DNA of 64,000 nucleotides, from assembly GCA_039545295.1 (NCBI GenBank), contig BCIK01000026.1, positions 310,914-374,913 on the forward strand, read 5' to 3'. The notes beneath the pieces are model-generated. The model saw nothing but the letters and a program-made list of their open reading frames with translations. It did not search any database and was not told the DNA's origin. Positions 60,305 to 64,000 of the stretch are shown here, in pieces. The translations under genes and the position numbers were made by a program. Source of the DNA: Udeniomyces pyricola. Its lineage: Eukaryota; Basidiomycota; Tremellomycetes; Cystofilobasidiales; Mrakiaceae. Within the stretch, counting starts at the first letter, position 1, and every line of letters begins with the position of its first letter.

Positions 60305-63300
60305 GGTGTGAGGGGAGTGTGTGTGTATGTGTGTGTATGTGTGTGTATAGCAAAGTGTCAGGGTTCGCGGTTGAGACGTTGAGATGAGGCCAGAGGGGAG
60401 CTGTCTGATCTGATCGTGAGTCGACGGTAATGTCGGCGCGGGTGAGGATCAGTTACGCTCGCTAATTTACTTGAGCCGGCTGGATCTGCTTGACGAATTA
60501 TTTGGATACCAAAATTGTATATGAATTGGAATTTACAACCATATTCAATATTGGTACATTCGATACCAAACCTTTCGATACAATCAGGTATGGGATCGAC
60601 GATACTAGATATCGGATATTGAACAATATACTTGAATAATTTACATTGTTGAATGTCCAGTTATACGCCTCGACGGCCGGAATGACAGTACGCCTGGATC
60701 GACCGTTCAATGGCTACGCCTCTATCACAGTTCAACATACAGCCCATCACATCAGTACATTCCATCAGTCGTCATGTTCAGAGTATCATGTCAGTGTCCT
60801 TTCATACAACCTCATCCTCTAATCCACCACTGACACCCTCCACACCCTCACGCTCTACAAACACGTCCTGAAAGTCCTCTGCGCTTACTGTGTCAACGTC
60901 CGTGACTACAAGAAGATATCCAAGACGAAAAATGTACCGGCTCTATCGCCCGATCTTAGGACTAAGTTCAACGATTCATATGTCCCATACCGAGACTTTT
61001 GGGATGCGACCGCGCGCAACCCAAAGATTCCGACGGAAATCAGAGACCAGATGAACTAAAACATGAGGCAACATCAGCAAAAGTTTGCGGCGGATGAAGT
61101 GAAGGCTGCTGTGGAGAAGCGGGTTATGAGATGATATCGCGTGGCGACCCTGTCTTCGGTTCGGTGTCGAGACATGTCTGATGAGCAAAAGGTGCGACAA
61201 GATGCAAGAACCTCGTCTTTCAAATCCTGATCAGGCTGATCAACAGGAACAACGTCGATCATGATGTTGAATTCTGGTTATCCTGAACCAGCTTGAATGT
61301 CAGCAGAAGCTGGCTTATGAAAACATTTGTCAACAGTTAATTACAGGCGCAGTTGCAGACGTGCAGAGCATTCGGAGGTCGCGTTGAAACGTCATGATTT
61401 TATATACCAAACAAGAAACAAAAAGATGACGTCACAGGACGTGTCCACATGTTTACCTATGTAGCTCTGGATATATATATATGTATACATATATGTAACC
61501 TTGCGTAGTACCGATGCTGACCCACCCACCGCGCCGGCTAACACATGGTGTCAAGTCCGTCTGCGACTCGACCGTTTCATGGATTTATCAAGTACATTGC
61601 GTGCGCCTAAACATTCGCACTTGTCGGAAGGACCATGGCGTTGTTTGACCTTCTCCCCCTCGAGTTGATCGTTCTCCCATCCGACGTCAATGAATTTGCT
61701 TGCTTGCAGATATCTGAACTCTCTAGCCCACCACTATGGAACCGGCTTACAGCTTACGTTCAACTTTCGAGTTGTGAACGCGCGCCCCTGATATTTCTAT
61801 CGACCCAAATTAGTTTCCTTAGGAGTCACATTCTTTCTTTTCTCACTGGAGATCGGCAGGCACGAATGCATCCGGTTTGAAGATGTAGAACAACGATTGA
61901 TATCGTAAGATCGGAAAGGCTGGCGCATGATGAGGGAGCTCGACAAGAAGGGGGGCGAGGGGGATGTAGGGGTTCATGAGTTGGAAGCGGGTGACCCAAA
62001 ATGCGACCCTTTGAGGGAGAAGCAGCGACTTGGCCAGCTCTAGGGCGCGCTCAAGCCATCCGCATCAACTCGGACACGTGGCCAAGTAATCAATGCCCAA
62101 GAAGGATCGTTTGCGCTCCGTTGATATGCTCCTTCCTGCATTGATAACGAATTGTGACATACTGTTGAACAGACTTGGATCATATCTTCCTGCTCGTGTC
62201 CTTTACTGAGCTCGAATCCGCCTGAGGGATGATATCAGCGCACCGAAAGATGAGCGTCATCGATGGCCATCGTTCCAAACGGCGGGCGTGTTTGGAGCAG
62301 CGACATTTCGAGTCGGGTGAGGGCCCGGCTTTTCGTTTCGCACTTTCCAACGCCCACCTGCACCCCGTCTGCCCTGTCAAGTCCGTCCTCCCATCCTTTC
62401 GCTCTGCTCTTTCCCTTTCTCATGTGGTTGATCCTTCTGCCTACTTACTCCATACTGACTGATCCTTGTTCGTTACTCTCATCAACAGGCCTTCGTTGAT
62501 TGTCGCCCAACAGCGACGAGCATCTGGACGCGTGAGTTTTGATTTCCTTTTTCTTTGCCCCTCACTACTTCCTCTGCCTCCTTGGCTACTGCACCCATGG
62601 CACTTTTCATTCATCGTGCCCATTTGTCTCATTTCTCTTATGCTAGTGTCGCGCAAAACGTTGCCCGAAGCCACGACGCATACGTGATGACCGTCATGCC
62701 TCGATGTGCTGCGTTCGTTGCTTCGGCATCTCCGCGGTGTGGCCCAGGGCACTTCTACAGTCGCTGATCACATCGCTCTTTGATCCATTCTTGCCACAAT
62801 TCCTCACAACAACGGATCAGTGCTTCACACAGTCCGTTCGCGATATGTACCGGGTGCGGCATGGTCCGAACTGACCCACTCGTGCGAGCACCTTACATCC
62901 TGGCCTCCATCGTCTACCTCACGGCTACCTACCTATTTCTCTTCGATCACTCCACTGCATCAGTATCTTCCAGGTCGCCGCCTCGATTCGTGGACGACGC
63001 ATCAGCTCTCAGCTCTCCTCGACGTCAGCTTAGTCTTTAGTCCTGGACCCCTCACATGAACGTCATACACAAGTCTTTGTGAGCGTATCTCGACTTCATT
63101 CCAACATTGACCTTCATCAAGATCCATCTCCGTACATGGATTGATCTTCAAATCTATTCCGGGCTCAACTCGCTCAGGTCATTTGGTCCATCGTATTGCG
63201 ACCTTCGCTCATGTGTACGTCTGTCTTTCATCTACGTTTGGACTGGTCATCACCAACCGTTCTTCTGTACCCCATCGACACCTCATGTACCTCTTGATCA

Positions 63301-64000
63301 TCTCCCTACTCAAGTGCTGACTCGGACGTTTGTGTTACTCACTCTCCATCAATCCTCAGTCCTCATTCACCACGATGGATGGTGTGTCGCGTCCTCGACT
63401 CTCATACGTACGTCTTGCCTTGTTGTCTTTTGCCTCTATGTCCTCTCTACTATCATTCATAGCGCCTCAGCTGACTCCAGTCTCTGCCACCATCTGGCTT
63501 CCATCCATACTCCTCTGAACCCAGCTTCCATGGATCAAACCTATCCTCACCGCCCCGAGGCATGCGCTGGATCGATATCATCGATCATGACCGTGTACGT
63601 CTAGCTTCCTTGCATGATCCTATCTCTGCGTCCATTCATCCTTCCACGCACGTACCACTTCGTGTCGTCCATGTCGTGGCTATCCCTTGCCTGTGCTGTC
63701 GTCCATCTGCTGACTCTATCTCTGTTTTCTCTGCTTGGGCTTCCTTCATATCACCGACACAACTCCTCCCACATCTTTCTCGACACGCCCCTCGACTGAG
63801 CTGGACCTGCCTCGCCTGGCGGGTCTGTTTCCCTTTTTTTTTGCGACCGCTGTTGCCTGCATTCAAAGGCCAAGTACGAATCGTGTTTTCTTCATCCAAG
63901 TTATGCCTGGAATCGTCGTGGCCCTGCATTTTCTGTAAAACGCCGTCGTAATCGCGAAATTTTTTCGCTTTTTTCTAACGCTCGTGGGAGTATGTTCCGG
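60305..64000. other. 3.7 kb terminal region, mostly non-coding
   Basis: No intact gene supported. It contains a TG/TATG repeat near the HAD 5' end (60316-60349), an AT-rich block with partial dyads (60500-60660), the LYR-like broken frame (60823-61134), a TATATA run (61470-61496), a frame at 61635-61880 whose start (MALFDLLPLELIVL) recalls an F-box but which is short and unsupported afterwards, and long pyrimidine-rich DNA from 62340 to the end. A possible first exon at 63530-63590 (ATG...GTGTAC donor) would run off the window. Confidence 0.5.
60823..61134 (+). pseudogene. LYR-like open frame without start, interrupted by a stop
   Basis: An open frame of 78 codons from 60823 to a TAA at 61057-61059, without any early ATG. 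It starts TLHTLTLYKHVLKVL, reminiscent of the first helix of LYR proteins, and continues with DYKKISKTKN and ARNPKIPTEIRDQMN. After the TAA the same frame goes on for 24 more plausible codons (MRQHQQKFAADEVKAAVEKR) to a TGA at 61132-61134. It is either a decayed gene or the middle exon(s) of a gene whose other exons I missed. Family assignment is tentative. Confidence 0.35.

Noticed and set aside
61635..61880. F-box protein
   Set aside because: MALFDLLPLELIVL is suggestive, but the frame ends after 81 codons and no further F-box or repeat-domain exon was found.

Overview
This window is nuclear DNA of an intron-rich fungus. Genes are broken into many short exons (down to 10 nt) by GT...AG introns of mostly 45-150 nt. 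Arginine is often written CGA, and the best matches are fungal families: LYS4, LYC1, Sis1, a CAP10-type GT90 enzyme, a Bre4-like transporter and a paladin-like protein. I infer a basidiomycete yeast, probably Tremellomycetes (a Cystofilobasidiales yeast such as Phaffia would fit). That placement is inference, not proof. I saw no bacterial operon, CRISPR array, rRNA, tRNA or intact transposon.

Layout. (1) 0.4-17 kb: LYS4 (homoaconitase, minus); a single-pass membrane protein with a Cys-rich ectodomain (minus); a His/Ser/Pro-rich protein (minus); long non-coding stretches; then LYC1 (lysine N6-acetyltransferase, plus). (2) 17-24 kb: S-adenosylhomocysteinase (plus); a repeat-marked spacer holding a 35-nt copy of the SAH1 gene; a multi-finger C2H2 protein whose 3' part lies between two arrays of an 11-bp repeat in opposite orientation. 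(3) 24-33 kb: a 15-exon Bre4/FUSC-like membrane transporter (minus); a 303-aa helical protein (minus); a tiny five-exon LYR protein matching ETFRF1/LYRM5 (plus). (4) 34-46 kb: a GT90 glycosyltransferase (plus) convergent with a 25-exon M16 metalloprotease (minus). (5) 46-60 kb: an unrecognised 464-aa protein (plus), Sis1-type DnaJ (plus), a 31-exon paladin-like protein with three PTP-like phytase modules (plus), and a GPP1/DOG2-like HAD phosphatase (minus). (6) 60-64 kb: mostly non-coding, with one decayed LYR-like reading frame.

Functional links are loose, as expected in a eukaryote. LYS4 (lysine synthesis) and LYC1 (lysine breakdown) lie 10.6 kb apart. Several products are predicted mitochondrial (LYS4, ETFRF1, possibly a longer isoform of the M16 protease). 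SAH1 serves the methyl cycle, and the paladin-like and HAD proteins are phosphatase-fold proteins.

Exon models were built by hand by requiring GT/AG ends, continuous reading frame and family similarity. For most genes every junction is phase-consistent; exceptions are named in the entries. No alignment, RNA or database evidence was available.
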